Source: Hexactinellida sp. DTS-2022 (taxonomy: Eukaryota > Porifera > Hexactinellida). From it: a DNA stretch of 64,000 bases. Positions 9,364 to 19,151 of this stretch are shown here, one piece after another. Below the pieces are notes generated by a model. That model did no database searches and was not told the origin of the DNA. It was given only the letters and a program-made list of their open reading frames with translations. Position 1 is the first letter of the stretch. Every line of letters begins with the position of its first letter. The stretch lies in NCBI GenBank assembly GCA_028753945.1, contig JAPNXP010000008.1, positions 496,001 through 560,000 of the forward strand. Reading direction: 5' to 3'. The translations under genes were made by a program, and so were the position numbers.

Positions 9364-10602
9364 ATGGCAACTGCATACCCAATTGAAGCAGGCAATAAAG
9401 ATAATTACGAGTTAGAATTGAGTCGAGTGAGAGAGAAGGTTAAAACTAAATTTGTTGAATTAATTGATTGCTTGAAAGCTAGAGAAAGTGAGCTATTGAG
9501 AGAATTGGATAATATTCTAGCTTCTTATCTCTCTTATAGAAGCGAATTGGATAATGTGATATATAAAGTTGAAAGCCTTAATGTAATGAAACAACAACAA
9601 CAAGAGACACTTATCTCGTCACCAGTTAAACCTTTAATTGAAAGAATACTGAATGAAATAAACACAGAATTAGAATCAATTAATACTCCAGTAAAACCTA
9701 AATTGGTTAGATTCGAGTGTGACAGCAACAAAATGTTAGCTGAATTGGACAAGTTGGGTAAGTTGGTAGAGAAAGTGAGAAGTGGAATTGACTACAAAAG
9801 CAAGAAACAACCTATAGTGAGTGTTTGTGAGAAAGGAAAGGGAATGGAACAACTTTACATTCCACTAGGTGTAACTGTTGATAACAAAACAGGAATTATT
9901 TACATAGCAGATCAATGTAATCACTGTGTAAAAGTATTCGATAGTACTGGTAAGTATTTGTTCAAATTTGGAGACAATGAAGGTGAAGGAAAGATGTACT
10001 TACCGAGTGGTGTAGCTATTTGTGGAGATATAATTCTTATTTCTCAAGCTAACGACTGTATTCTCAATTATCAACTCAATGGGAAGTTTGTTTCAAGAAT
10101 CGGTAGACCGGGAAGAGGAGAGTTAGAATTTAACTATCCCTTTGGTCTAACGATTGATGAGTCTAATGGAGACATTTACATTTGTGATCGTATTAATAAT
10201 CGTATTCAGATACTCAATAGTGATTTCTCTTTCAAGTCTCAGTTTGGAAAAGAAACACTGAAAACCCCTCGTGATGTTAAACTTTCCAAACAATACATTT
10301 ATGTTCTCGATGAATCTAATCCTTGTCTCCATCTCTACAGCTATAATCACATTCTACAGAAGAGTGATATATCTCGAGGCGAAGGAATGGAAGTTATTAA
10401 TCCTTATTTATTCTTCATTGACCAAACTGATAATATTCTCATTTCAGATTGTAGCTCTAACTCTATTCATATTTTCAATACTGAATTCCAATTGATTCAT
10501 AGGATTCCAGTCTCTAACCAACCAACAGGTGTTACAGTAGACAAACAAGGAAGAGTTATAGTAGTGTGTCAAGCTGATAGGGATTGTCTACAGATATCCT
10601 AA
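9364..10602 (+). CDS. Coiled-coil/NHL-repeat protein 3
   Basis: It encodes 412 residues from the ATG that follows TTTAG-CGAGA; the open frame upstream of it is non-coding promoter. The coiled coil at about 8-140 includes a QQQQ run and a core (KVESLNVMKQQQQE) shared only with protein 4. The six NHL blades follow. From codon CGD near 10021 to about 10570 the DNA is base-for-base the same as protein 4 by eye, while the 3' flanks differ more, which points to gene conversion. It ends QIS where its sisters end QIF. As with the sisters, there is no RING or B-box and function is not known. Confidence 0.85.
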   Translation: MATAYPIEAGNKDNYELELSRVREKVKTKFVELIDCLKARESELLRELDNILASYLSYRSELDNVIYKVESLNVMKQQQQETLISSPVKPLIERILNEINTELESINTPVKPKLVRFECDSNKMLAELDKLGKLVEKVRSGIDYKSKKQPIVSVCEKGKGMEQLYIPLGVTVDNKTGIIYIADQCNHCVKVFDSTGKYLFKFGDNEGEGKMYLPSGVAICGDIILISQANDCILNYQLNGKFVSRIGRPGRGELEFNYPFGLTIDESNGDIYICDRINNRIQILNSDFSFKSQFGKETLKTPRDVKLSKQYIYVLDESNPCLHLYSYNHILQKSDISRGEGMEVINPYLFFIDQTDNILISDCSSNSIHIFNTEFQLIHRIPVSNQPTGVTVDKQGRVIVVCQADRDCLQIS

Positions 10603-11142
10603 ACTGACTCAATAAATTCCAACTTTCCGTAAACATACTTTCTAACATTGTTCACCAATATTTATCCCCTTTTTATATTATCTGTGCTAACTACTAAATA
10701 GTGACCAGTACTCTTGTTTCTACTTTCTAGCTCCATGTTCTGTATTTTTGAATGTATTTTTATTTTCTTATTCTTACCTTTTTGTTAAGATGTTTGTTAT
10801 TACACCAAAAATCTCAATCTATTTAATCATCACATAATTTGTTTATTTAACCATTAGCCGGTGTAAGAGTGGACCTTTTTCCCCCGTTAAAATTGTTTCC
10901 CTCTGCTTAATAGAATACCACCTTGGGGGAAAAAGAAAAAGTACGTACTAACCGAAGGTACGTTTTATCGGTATGCATAATCCACAGGTCGAAATAATTC
11001 AATGATATGAATACGATGTAGGGTATTCAAGTCTTAATTAATTAACATACTTAACGATAAGATTAAAGTATTTTTGTTGTCATCTACTCACTTAAACCAA
11101 ATACTAACTAAGTTCTGCTGATACTTTACTAGAGTAATAATA

Positions 11143-11268
11143 AAAAATCCAAAATTGCAGCCTGTGCCGACGGATGTTCCTTTGGTGGCACTATATCTTG
11201 CTGGTGGTTTTTGATAGTGCCTCCAAAGGAACATGCTGTAGGCACAGGCTGCAGTTTTGGATTTTTTT
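11143..11268. repeat. Palindromic element family F, hairpin 4
   Basis: Duplicate of hairpin 1 with a slightly shorter loop. Confidence 0.8.
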
Positions 11269-11387
11269 CGCCAAGTCATCATCACTATGAAGGTGTTAAA
11301 TTATTTCAGAAAGGTGTTTCAAAAGGCAACGACCCTTAGTGAGTTGGAAGTTTCGTTTTAGCTCACTTCATTTCAAAGATATTCAAA

Positions 11388-11630
11388 AATCGTTCCTTTG
11401 TCCCGTACCAACTTGATAAATGGGTTTAAACACCTTGAGGCGTTAGAAAAATCCAAAATTGCAGCCTGTGCAGACGTATTTCCCTTTGGAGGCACTGCAT
11501 TTGGTGGTCGGGTAGCTTGTAGTGCCTCCAAAGGGAATAATTTCGGCACAGGATGCAATTTTGGATTTTTTTAACGCCTCAAGGTGTTTAAACCCATTTA
11601 TCAAGTTGGTACGGGACAAAGGAACGATTG
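11388..11630. repeat. Palindromic element family F, hairpin 5
   Basis: Duplicate of hairpin 2, with extended arms through GGTTTAAACACCTTGAGGCG and AATCGTTCCTTTGTCCCGTA. Confidence 0.8.
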
Positions 11631-11909
11631 ATGAATTTTAAGTTTTAGTTGGGAATAGAAATTGGTATGTCTTATCCGAGGTACGTATTAACCGAATCAT
11701 TTATAATGCATCAGATAGGAAGAAAAATCGGTTATTAGAGAACAGTACGTAGTATCCGAGAGTACGTCTTAAGCCGAGTACATACTAAGAGAGTTTCACT
11801 GTACAATGTTTACTCTATCGTTTCATCCTAATTTTAGCATCCTTCTGGGGTAGGTTATATCCCGAAAGGCTATTTATACCCGGTCACCTATCGGCTTTAT
11901 AACTATAAA

Positions 11910-12043
11910 GACAAAAAATCCAAAATTCCAGCTGTGCCGACGCATTTCCATTTGGTGGCACTATTTTTTGGTGGCTACTGGTTGGATAATTGATAGTGCC
12001 TCCAAGGAAAATGCTGTCGGCACCGCTGCAATTTTAGATTTTT
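11910..12043. repeat. Palindromic element family F, hairpin 6
   Basis: Duplicate of hairpin 3. Confidence 0.7.
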
Positions 12044-12171
12044 TTGGATTTCATCACTGAAGAATTAAATTATTTCAGAAAGGTGTTTCAGAAGGCAACG
12101 ACCCTTAGAATGGTGAAAGTTTCCATTTAGCTCAAATCGTTTTAGATATATTTAAGTTTCAGTAGAATACG

Positions 12172-12270
12172 ATTGATACTAATGGAAGAATTATTGTATT
12201 AACTCCGGGTGAAGATAATTGTCTGCAAATATTTTGAATTTATATTTTAATATTTCCTCTTGATGAAAGT
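12172..12270 (+). pseudogene. Second relic of the 3' end of NHL gene 1
   Basis: Copy of the relic at 9017-9110, carried along by the segmental duplication. One change (CTCCGGG for CTCAGGG) separates the two in the coding remnant. Confidence 0.7.
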
Positions 12271-12444
12271 TAAATATTTTTATTCTTTGTAATTAATTAA
12301 CTTAATAACTCATTAACTTAATTAAAAGACATTGATGCCCTGGGGTCCAAGGTATAAATAGCTAACTAAGTACATTTTTCGGACCAGCTTTTTTTAGAGT
12401 TATAACCTTTTTAACTTTTCTGGAATTAATTCATTGAATATTTT

Positions 12445-14294
12445 GGGATACAGACAATTCGTGACAAGACAATTCGTGACAAGACAATTCGTGACAGACA
12501 ATTCGTGCAGGACAATTCGTGACAGAGACAATTCGTGACAGGACAATTCGTGACAATTACAATTATTTTATTTTTTCGAATTTTTAAATTAAATTTATTA
12601 ATTCATTAATTAATTTATTAATTTATTAATTTATTAATTTATTTTTAAATCTATGTAATAATTTATTAATTTTTAAATTAAATTTATTTTATTTTTTCGA
12701 ATTTTTAAATTTCAAATTTATTTTATTTTTTCGAATTAGCGCCCCGACGCTTATTGTTTTCGCGGGTCAAATTTATTATAATTTTTTTTGGGAAAAATCA
12801 AGAAAATTATATTTTAGAGGTTTCCAATGGTTTTCAGCGACAGAATACATACCGTAGTTGCCAAAATCAATGTAATTACTGTCCAGCTATTTATTAATCT
12901 GTTATAATTTACCATACTAATGCTATTTTTATTGACCCGGCACTTATTCAATCCCCCGGCGCATGATGCTAAAAGATAGCTAATACATTAAGCTGAACCT
13001 CTATTTAGTGAACACCCTATAATTAATACACACTCTGGTAGCCCAATTTCTAAGCTGCACTAGAAGCAATCGGAAGTACAGTAAAACCTCCATTAGGGAA
13101 CACCTCCGATTAAGGAACAACTCTGCTTAGGGGACACTTTTTTTAAGTCCCGATTTTCTACTATGCTTTAACATTGATACCTACCTCCCATTAAGGAACA
13201 CCTCCCTACTATGAACAGGGAACACCTTTTGTGTCCCAGATGTAACTTAACCATTCAGATGGACCTCTCATTAAGGAACATTCGTATTTATCATAATTTG
13301 TGGGGATAGTTTTAATCTCAAGCCCATTTTAGCCAATATACAGTGGAGCCTCCCATAACGGCCTCTCCTAATAGCGGACAACCTCTAAATAACGGACAAC
13401 CCTCGTGGCACGGACGGATTGAATTTAGTATATGACTAATAGAAAAGCAACCTCTAAATAGCGGACAACCTCTAAATAGCGAACAACGACTACGGTCCCA
13501 AAGTGTCCGTTGTTCAGAGACTCTATTGCACATGAATTGGCATAAGTGTCTCTGCCACGTACCAATTCTGGCACAAGTGGCACTAATAAAATGTGCTGTA
13601 TCTCAGTAGAAAATAATCGTATTGGTTTGAAATTATGCACTTAAGAGTAATTCGACCATGTGGAATTCAAATCTGCAATCAGAACTTATATATTCTAATT
13701 ACATCTTAATTAATGATCAGTATTTTTTATTTAATTAGCTAATTATATAGTTAATGAGTTTCAAAAATTCGCTATTATATGTTAATTGACCACTATAAAT
13801 TTATCAAAATAGCTATGTTGAAACATCTAATAATGTTAATATGCTACTATATACATTAATTTATGAATACAAATTATTGCTCTTCAAATAATTTTGGCTG
13901 GTTAGTGTACATCTTGAGCATGTTTATAACAAACATCCATACACCTTACAAAGTTTATGATATGATCCTAAAAGTCAGACCTCTTATCAAGGAACACCTC
14001 CATATTAGGAACACTTTTCAGCAGTCCCCAAAGTGTTCCCTAATTGGAGGTTTTACTGTAATAAAATTCGAAAAAATTCAAAAAATAAAATAAATTTAAT
14101 TTAAAAATTAATAAATTATTACATAGATTTAAAAATTAATGAATTAATAAATTAAATTTAAAAATTCGAAAAAATAAAATAATTGTCCAAAATAATTGTC
14201 ACGAATTGTCCTGTCACGAATTGTCTTTGTCACGAATTGTCCTGTCACGAATTGTCTTGTCACGAATTGTCTTGTCACGAATTGTCTGTATCCC
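12445..14294. mobile_element. 1.85-kb element with tandem-repeat arms and 9-bp target duplication
   Basis: The ends are GGGATACAGAC and its exact complement GTCTGTATCCC. They are flanked by the direct repeat GAATATTTT (12436-12444 and 14295-14303). Each arm holds six or more copies of GACAATTCGTGACA, inverted between arms, followed by AT-rich sequence. The empty site is preserved in the paralogous promoter at about 9276-9284 (GAATATTTTGTG, single). The element split the promoter of NHL gene 4 and now ends about 83 bp before its ATG. Target length and arm structure suggest a Mutator-like or Merlin-like non-autonomous element. No transposase is visible; its interior is mostly other MITEs. Confidence 0.85.
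13079..14058. mobile_element. MITE family D (CAGTAAAACCTCC ends) inside the 1.85-kb element
   Basis: The left end CAGTAAAACCTCCATTAGGG is matched at the right by CCCTAATTGGAGGTTTTACTG. The GGGAACACCT and AAGGAACA motifs recur inside both ends. The interior also contains a second inverted set at about 13340-13525 (CAGTGGAGCCTCCCATAACG, AATAGCGGACAACC, AAAGTGTCCGTTG), so at least two insertions are stacked. Borders are approximate. Confidence 0.6.
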
Positions 14295-14377
14295 GAATAT
14301 TTTGTGTAGTTGTGTTATTATACAAAATTTCTAATATACATTATCTGTGTAATATTTTAATTTTATATTTAGCGAGA

Positions 14378-15616
14378 ATGGCAACTGCATACCCAATTGA
14401 AGCAGGCAATAAAGATAATTACGAGTTAGAATTGAGTCGAGTGAGAGAGAAGGTTAAAACTAAATTTATTGAATTAATTGATTGCTTGAAAGCTAGAGAA
14501 AGTGAGCTGTTGAGAGAGTTGGATAATATTCTAGCTTCTTATCTCTCTTATAGAAGCGAATTGGAGAATGTGATATATAAAGTTGAAAGCCTTAATGTAA
14601 TGAAACAACAACAACAAGAGACACTTATCTCGTCACCAGTTAAACCTTTAATTGAAAGATTACTGACTGAAATAAACACAGAATTAGAATCAATTAAGAC
14701 CCCAGTAGAACCTAAATTGGTTAGATTCGAGTGTGACAGCAACAAAATGTTAGCTGAATTGAACATGTTGGGTAAGTTGGTAGAGAAAGTGAGAAGTGGA
14801 ATTGAGTATAAAAGCAAGAAACAACCTCTAGTGAGTGTTTGTGAGAAAGGAATTGGAATGGAACAGCTTGATAGGCCACTAGGAGTAACTGTTGATAATA
14901 AAACTAGAAATATTTACATAGCAGATCGAGATAATCACTGTGTGAAAGTATTCGATAGTACTGGCAAGTATTTGTTCAAATTTGGAGACAATGAAGGTGA
15001 AGGAAGGATGTACTACCCGAAAGGTGTAGCTATTTGTGGAGATATAATTCTTATTTCTCAAGCTAACGACTGTATTCTCAATTATCAACTCAATGGGAAG
15101 TTTGTTTCAAGAATCGGTAGACCGGGAAGAGGAGAGTTAGAATTTAACTATCCCTTTGGTCTAACGATTGATGAGTCTAATGGAGACATTTACATTTGTG
15201 ATCGTATTAATAATCGTATTCAGATACTCAATAGTGATTTCTCTTTCAAGTCTCAGTTTGGAAAAGAAACACTGAAAACCCCTCGTGATGTTAAACTTTC
15301 CAAACAATACATTTATGTTCTCGATGAATCTAATCCTTGTCTCCATCTCTACAGCTATAATCACATTCTACAGAAGAGTGATATATCTCGAGGCGAAGGA
15401 ATGGAAGTTATTAATCCTTATTTATTCTTCATTGACCAAACTGATAATATTCTCATTTCAGATTGTAGCTCTAACTCTATTCATATTTTCAATACTGAAT
15501 TCCAATTGATTCATAGGATTCCAGTCTCTAACCAACCAACAGGTGTTACAGTAGACAAACAAGGAAGAGTTATAGTAGTGTGTTATGCTGATAAGGATTG
15601 TCTACAGATATTCTAA
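14378..15616 (+). CDS. Coiled-coil/NHL-repeat protein 4
   Basis: It encodes 412 residues from ATG 14378. The frame is open upstream, but that part translates the transposon arm (repeated CHELS peptides) and is not coding. It has the same coiled coil (with the QQQQ run) and six NHL blades as protein 3. The propeller half is identical to protein 3 up to the last ten codons. In the N-terminal half there are scattered substitutions (for example PVEPK for PVKPK). The transposon end lies about 83 bp upstream, so the ancestral promoter has been displaced by 1.85 kb. Whether it is still transcribed is not shown by the sequence. Confidence 0.8.
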   Translation: MATAYPIEAGNKDNYELELSRVREKVKTKFIELIDCLKARESELLRELDNILASYLSYRSELENVIYKVESLNVMKQQQQETLISSPVKPLIERLLTEINTELESIKTPVEPKLVRFECDSNKMLAELNMLGKLVEKVRSGIEYKSKKQPLVSVCEKGIGMEQLDRPLGVTVDNKTRNIYIADRDNHCVKVFDSTGKYLFKFGDNEGEGRMYYPKGVAICGDIILISQANDCILNYQLNGKFVSRIGRPGRGELEFNYPFGLTIDESNGDIYICDRINNRIQILNSDFSFKSQFGKETLKTPRDVKLSKQYIYVLDESNPCLHLYSYNHILQKSDISRGEGMEVINPYLFFIDQTDNILISDCSSNSIHIFNTEFQLIHRIPVSNQPTGVTVDKQGRVIVVCYADKDCLQIF

Positions 15617-16364
15617 ACTCAATAAATTCCAACTTTCCGTAAACATACTTTTTTAACATTGTTCACCATTATGTATCCCTTTTTTATTTTATCTGTGTCG
15701 ACTACTAAATAGTGACCTGTACTCTTGTTTCTACTTTCTAGCTCCATGTTCTTAATTTTTGAATTTCTTTCTTTTCTTATTCTTACCTTTTTGCTAAAAT
15801 GTTTGTTATTACACCAAAAATCTCAGTCTATTTAAAATGTTTGTTATTCTATTTAATCATCACATAATTTGTTTATTTGATCATTAGCCAGTGTAAGAGT
15901 AGACCTTTTTCTCCCGTGAAAATTGTTTCCCTCTGCTTAATAGAATAACACCTTAGGGGGAAAAATAAAAAGTACATTCTAACCGAGGTACGTCTTATCC
16001 GTATGCATAATCCACAAGTCGAAATTATTCAATTATATGAATACGATGTAGGGTATTCAAGTCTTAAAACATACTTAACGATAAGATTAAAGTATTTCCC
16101 CCCTACTCACTTAAACCAAATTTACTAACTGAGTTCTGCTGATAGTTTTCTAGATTACGTACTAACCGAAATACAATGAATGCATTTTATTTACTTGGGA
16201 ATAGAAATTGGTACCTCTTATCCGAGAATACGTCTTAAACATTTACACCACAAAATTATCATTTTTTTCGTTACAAGAATGGTAACCACAATTTCTAGCA
16301 TGAATTTAATGGAAGTTTATTATTTTACTTTGAATTGTTCAAATACTTATCTTGAACAGGAAGA

Positions 16365-17063
16365 ATGGCTACTGCTAATCCTTTGAGAGACGATAATTAC
16401 GAGTTGGAATTGAGTCAAGTGAGAGAGAATATTAGAAATAAATTTATTGAATTAATTGATTACTTGAAAGCTAGAGAAAGTGAGCTGTTGAGAGAGTTGG
16501 ATAATATTCTAGCTTCTTATCTCTCTTATAGAAGCCAATTGGATAGAGAAAATGACAAGAAACGAGATCTTGAAAACATGCAAAATGCATTGAAAGGAGT
16601 TGTAAGCACTTCCCCGGTAAAGGGTATGAAAGAAAATATATTAGCACAAATTAGCACAGAGCTCAAAACAATTGAAACTCCTATAGAACCTAAAATGGTT
16701 ACTTTTGTTTGTAACAGCAACAAAATGTTAGCTGAATTGAATAAGTTGGGTAAGTTAGTAGATAAATTCAGACCCGAAATTGACTATAAAAGCAAGAACC
16801 GGTACATTCCGGTACATTCACAAATGTCTCATCCAGTCCCAACGAATTATTCGGTCAATCTTAATCGAGACCCTTATGCCCAGAGTATTCAATCACAGTA
16901 TCAATCTGGAATGTCGTATCAACCAAATGTTGACAGACAAATTGGTAATCAACAGTCAGATAGGCCACAAACAACCAAACGATGTCCGTTTTGCTCATCT
17001 CCAAATCGCATGCAAGATGTTTACTGTGTGAAATGTGGCAATTCTATGGTTCAAGCAACCTAA
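16365..17063 (+). CDS. Coiled-coil protein with C-terminal zinc ribbon in place of NHL repeats
   Basis: It encodes 232 residues from ATG 16365, preceded by TTGAACAG-GAAGA, a possible 5' UTR acceptor. Residues 1-145 are a clear paralogue of the NHL proteins (YELELSQVRENIRNKFIEL, LASYLSYRSQLD, KMLAELNKLGKLV). Instead of a propeller there is a Tyr/Gln/Pro-rich linker (about 146-205) and then CPFCSSPN...YCVKCGN near the C terminus, a CxxC-x(12)-CxxC zinc ribbon. Such ribbons are common C-terminal modules, but I know no TRIM-like protein with one here. It probably arose by exon or domain replacement after duplication. If the coiled coils hetero-oligomerise, it could act as a partner of the NHL proteins; that is inference. 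Confidence 0.8.
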   Translation: MATANPLRDDNYELELSQVRENIRNKFIELIDYLKARESELLRELDNILASYLSYRSQLDRENDKKRDLENMQNALKGVVSTSPVKGMKENILAQISTELKTIETPIEPKMVTFVCNSNKMLAELNKLGKLVDKFRPEIDYKSKNRYIPVHSQMSHPVPTNYSVNLNRDPYAQSIQSQYQSGMSYQPNVDRQIGNQQSDRPQTTKRCPFCSSPNRMQDVYCVKCGNSMVQAT

Positions 17064-17271
17064 CTTTCACGTGTTTCAAACATTTTTTTTTTCTTAATAT
17101 TTAGATTTAGCTGCCTTATCTCTCGTCTTTGTAAATAGACATGACATTAGTTACATAGTGTAACTTTTTGACACACCATTGTTGTTTATTACTTTATGTA
17201 ATGTTACTAATTTATTTGTATTTCACATAGATAAGGTTTTCCAATTTCATAGTAGTATTTACTATAATAAA
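17064..17271. other. 3' flank of the zinc-ribbon gene
   Basis: AT-rich with a T-rich run. No reading frame or repeat was recognised before the MITE at 17272. Confidence 0.5.
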
Positions 17272-17431
17272 AGTCGGATATAAGCACACCGGTTATAAGA
17301 ACATATCTGATATAAAACGGTTGCCATATACCCTATATAATTTATGTCGGTTATAAGAACATGCCGGTTATAATCACATTACGTGCAGTTTCCGACGATG
17401 TGCTTATAACCTGCATGATGCATCCACTGTA
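17272..17431. mobile_element. MITE family B
   Basis: A full-length copy: GTCGGATATAAGCACACCGG at the left, an internal TTGCCATATACCCTATATAA block, and GATGTGCTTATAACC ... CATCCACTG at the right. A related inverted repeat (ACCAAGGCAGCC...CAGTAG, about 17440-17495) follows; it recurs in opposite orientation at 60668-60725. Confidence 0.75.
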
Positions 17432-17639
17432 ATATCTAACCAAGGCAGCCATTTAATACTGGGTCACCTTACTTAGTATAGTCGGCACAGTAGTAAATGC
17501 AAGTTGACATTGACATTGGTGTTATTGTGTTTTACAATTTTGTGAATTTGATATTTCGAATGTGTTAGTTGGCCACGGGTCAATACCCAACATGCACAGA
17601 AAAATGCTGATTCATCACTGATTATATTAATACTGAAAC

Positions 17640-17885
17640 TAGAATATCTCTGAAATGAAGTGAGCTAAATGAAACTTCCAACACAATAAGGGTCGTTGCC
17701 TTCCGAAACAACTTTCTGAAATGGTTTTAACGCCTTTATAGTGATGATGACGTGACAAAAAATCTAAAATTACAGCTTTGCCGACAGCATATTCTTTTGG
17801 AGGCACTACCAAACGACCAACCACCAAAAGATAGTGTTTCCAAGGAACATGCTGTCGGCACAGCTGTGATTTTCGATTTTTACTT
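17640..17885. repeat. Palindromic element family F with left flank
   Basis: Inverted relative to the copies at 8 and 11 kb: the flank GAAATGAAGTGAGCTAAATG...GGGTCGTTGCC precedes a diverged hairpin (AAAATCTAAAATTACAGC ... GCTGTGATTTTCGATTTTT, 17756-17880). Short frames across it are artefacts. Confidence 0.7.
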
Positions 17886-17894
17886 AGTATGTAT

Positions 17895-18075
17895 TCAGTG
17901 TATTATACAGCTATTTGTAAATACGCTCCTAATCCTGGTCTGATCCAATTTTCATACGCTTAAATCGCAAATTAATGTTACGGTATAGAAGAGGATTCCA
18001 AATTTTCACGCTCCTAAATTCAAATTTTCCAAAAATCATGCTCCAAAATGAGCGCTCCTGGATAACTCCTTGTAT
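17895..18075. repeat. Repeat family G (ACGCTCCTAATCCTGG)
   Basis: Landmarks are TGTATTATACAGCTATTTG, ACGCTCCTAATCCTGGTCTG and GCTCCAAAATGAGCGCTCC. Other copies: 23266-23440 and 29540-29705 (reverse), 53695-53866 (forward) and a degenerate one at about 63266-63445. It lies directly upstream of SUPT4H1. Confidence 0.7.
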
Positions 18076-18133
18076 GTATTTAATAAATGCAAGTGTTTCA
18101 AACTATTTATAGTTCTCTTATAAGTGAGTGACG

Positions 18134-18505
18134 ATGGAATCAGGTGATGAACTGAATCCAGACATAATCCCTCGCGAGTTGAGAAACCTGCGTGCCTGTA
18201 AGCTATGCTCTCTTGTAAAGACAGTAGATCACTTCCTATACTACGGCTGTGACAACTGTGAACACCTGTTGAAGATGCGTAAGAACAAAGCATTAGTTGA
18301 TGATTTCACAAGCAATACTTATGATGGCATTATCTCATTAATGTGTCCGAAAGAAAGTTGGGTTAGCAAGTGGAAACGCCTGGAGACGTTTGTACCAGGC
18401 TGTTATGCTATATCTGTTACAGGTGAGTTACCGAGTGCAAAGGTTGAGGAGCTGAGAGATTCAGGGATCCGATACAGGAGTAGAGATTCTAGCGTTAAAA
18501 ACTGA
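18134..18505 (+). CDS. SUPT4H1: Transcription elongation factor SPT4
   Basis: Intronless, 123 residues from ATG 18134. The zinc-finger pair CKLC and CDNC sits near the N terminus within RACKLCSLVKTVDHFLYYGC, followed by the family hallmarks WVSKWKRLE, PGCYAISVTGELP and YRSRD. Length matches the usual 115-125 residues. Spt4 binds Spt5 to form DSIF, which regulates RNA polymerase II pausing and elongation in the nucleus. The N terminus carries a short acidic extension. All four zinc cysteines are present, and nothing looks broken. Repeat G ends about 60 bp upstream, so the promoter must be short or lie within repeat DNA. Confidence 0.95.
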   Translation: MESGDELNPDIIPRELRNLRACKLCSLVKTVDHFLYYGCDNCEHLLKMRKNKALVDDFTSNTYDGIISLMCPKESWVSKWKRLETFVPGCYAISVTGELPSAKVEELRDSGIRYRSRDSSVKN

Positions 18506-18556
18506 TTGTTTGTGTATACTTTTGTTTGTTTATTCTGCTTTTTCTTATTTATACTA

Positions 18557-18727
18557 CAGTAGAACCTCGTTAGTACGTACACCAGGGCACCGTAACAATG
18601 CGTTCGCCTTATACGGAATTCGTGTTAAATAATCATTTTTAATGAGATCGCTTTGAAAGGAACTGAAATTGTGTACGTATTAACCGGAATATTGTAGTAG
18701 CGTGTTCGTACTAATGAGGCTCTACTG
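18557..18727. mobile_element. MITE family A'
   Basis: CAGTAGAACCTCGTTAGTACG at the left and CTAATGAGGCTCTACTG at the right, each next to TA. It lies 50 bp after the SUPT4H1 stop codon. From 18728 to 19151 the sequence is AT-rich with an imperfect repeat (CAAGTTCGCCTATTAGC / GCGACTTGCTATTTACGCG) near 19010-19065; no gene is seen there. Confidence 0.8.
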
Positions 18728-19151
18728 TATACAAAGTAATTGAATTGTTTTCGTTGATTCCCTGTGGCCATCTGTTGGAAATTTAACAGATCATTACTTT
18801 CAATAATACAGTTGATAAATTTAAAGCATTATTAATATCTTAATTAAATAGATTGTGTATATTATATTAATTGAAAACTAGGATTATATTTTTAATTTAT
18901 TACTTTGGCACAAATTATAGCAATTATAATAGCAATATACGTAGTTCTATTACCAAGTTATTTTCAGTCCCCAAGCGAGCCTTTAATTCATTCATTTTGT
19001 TCCCCAAATAGCAAGTTCGCCTATTAGCAAACAAATTTCGTGCAAAATGCGACTTGCTATTTACGCGAACACCACTGTATATCCGACTTCGTTATAACAA
19101 TAATTTACTATATGGTCTCAATTCTTACAATCCCAACAGTTTTGTATTAAA

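Larger units (their letters stand above)
10613..12443. repeat. Segmental duplication, copy 2
   Basis: Near-identical to 7436-9276. It contains the same three hairpins (11143-11268, 11388-11630, 11910-12043) and the same gene 1 tail relic (about 12172-12270). It ends at the target site of the 1.85-kb element. Confidence 0.8.

Noticed and set aside
11088-11558. Minus-strand frames containing repeated PPARYSATKG-like peptides
   Set aside because: They lie in the self-complementary hairpins and occur only because the palindromes are duplicated.
14183-14377. N-terminal extension of NHL protein 4 with repeated CHELS peptides
   Set aside because: It is translation of the transposon arm repeats and promoter; the sister genes start at the downstream ATG in the same context.
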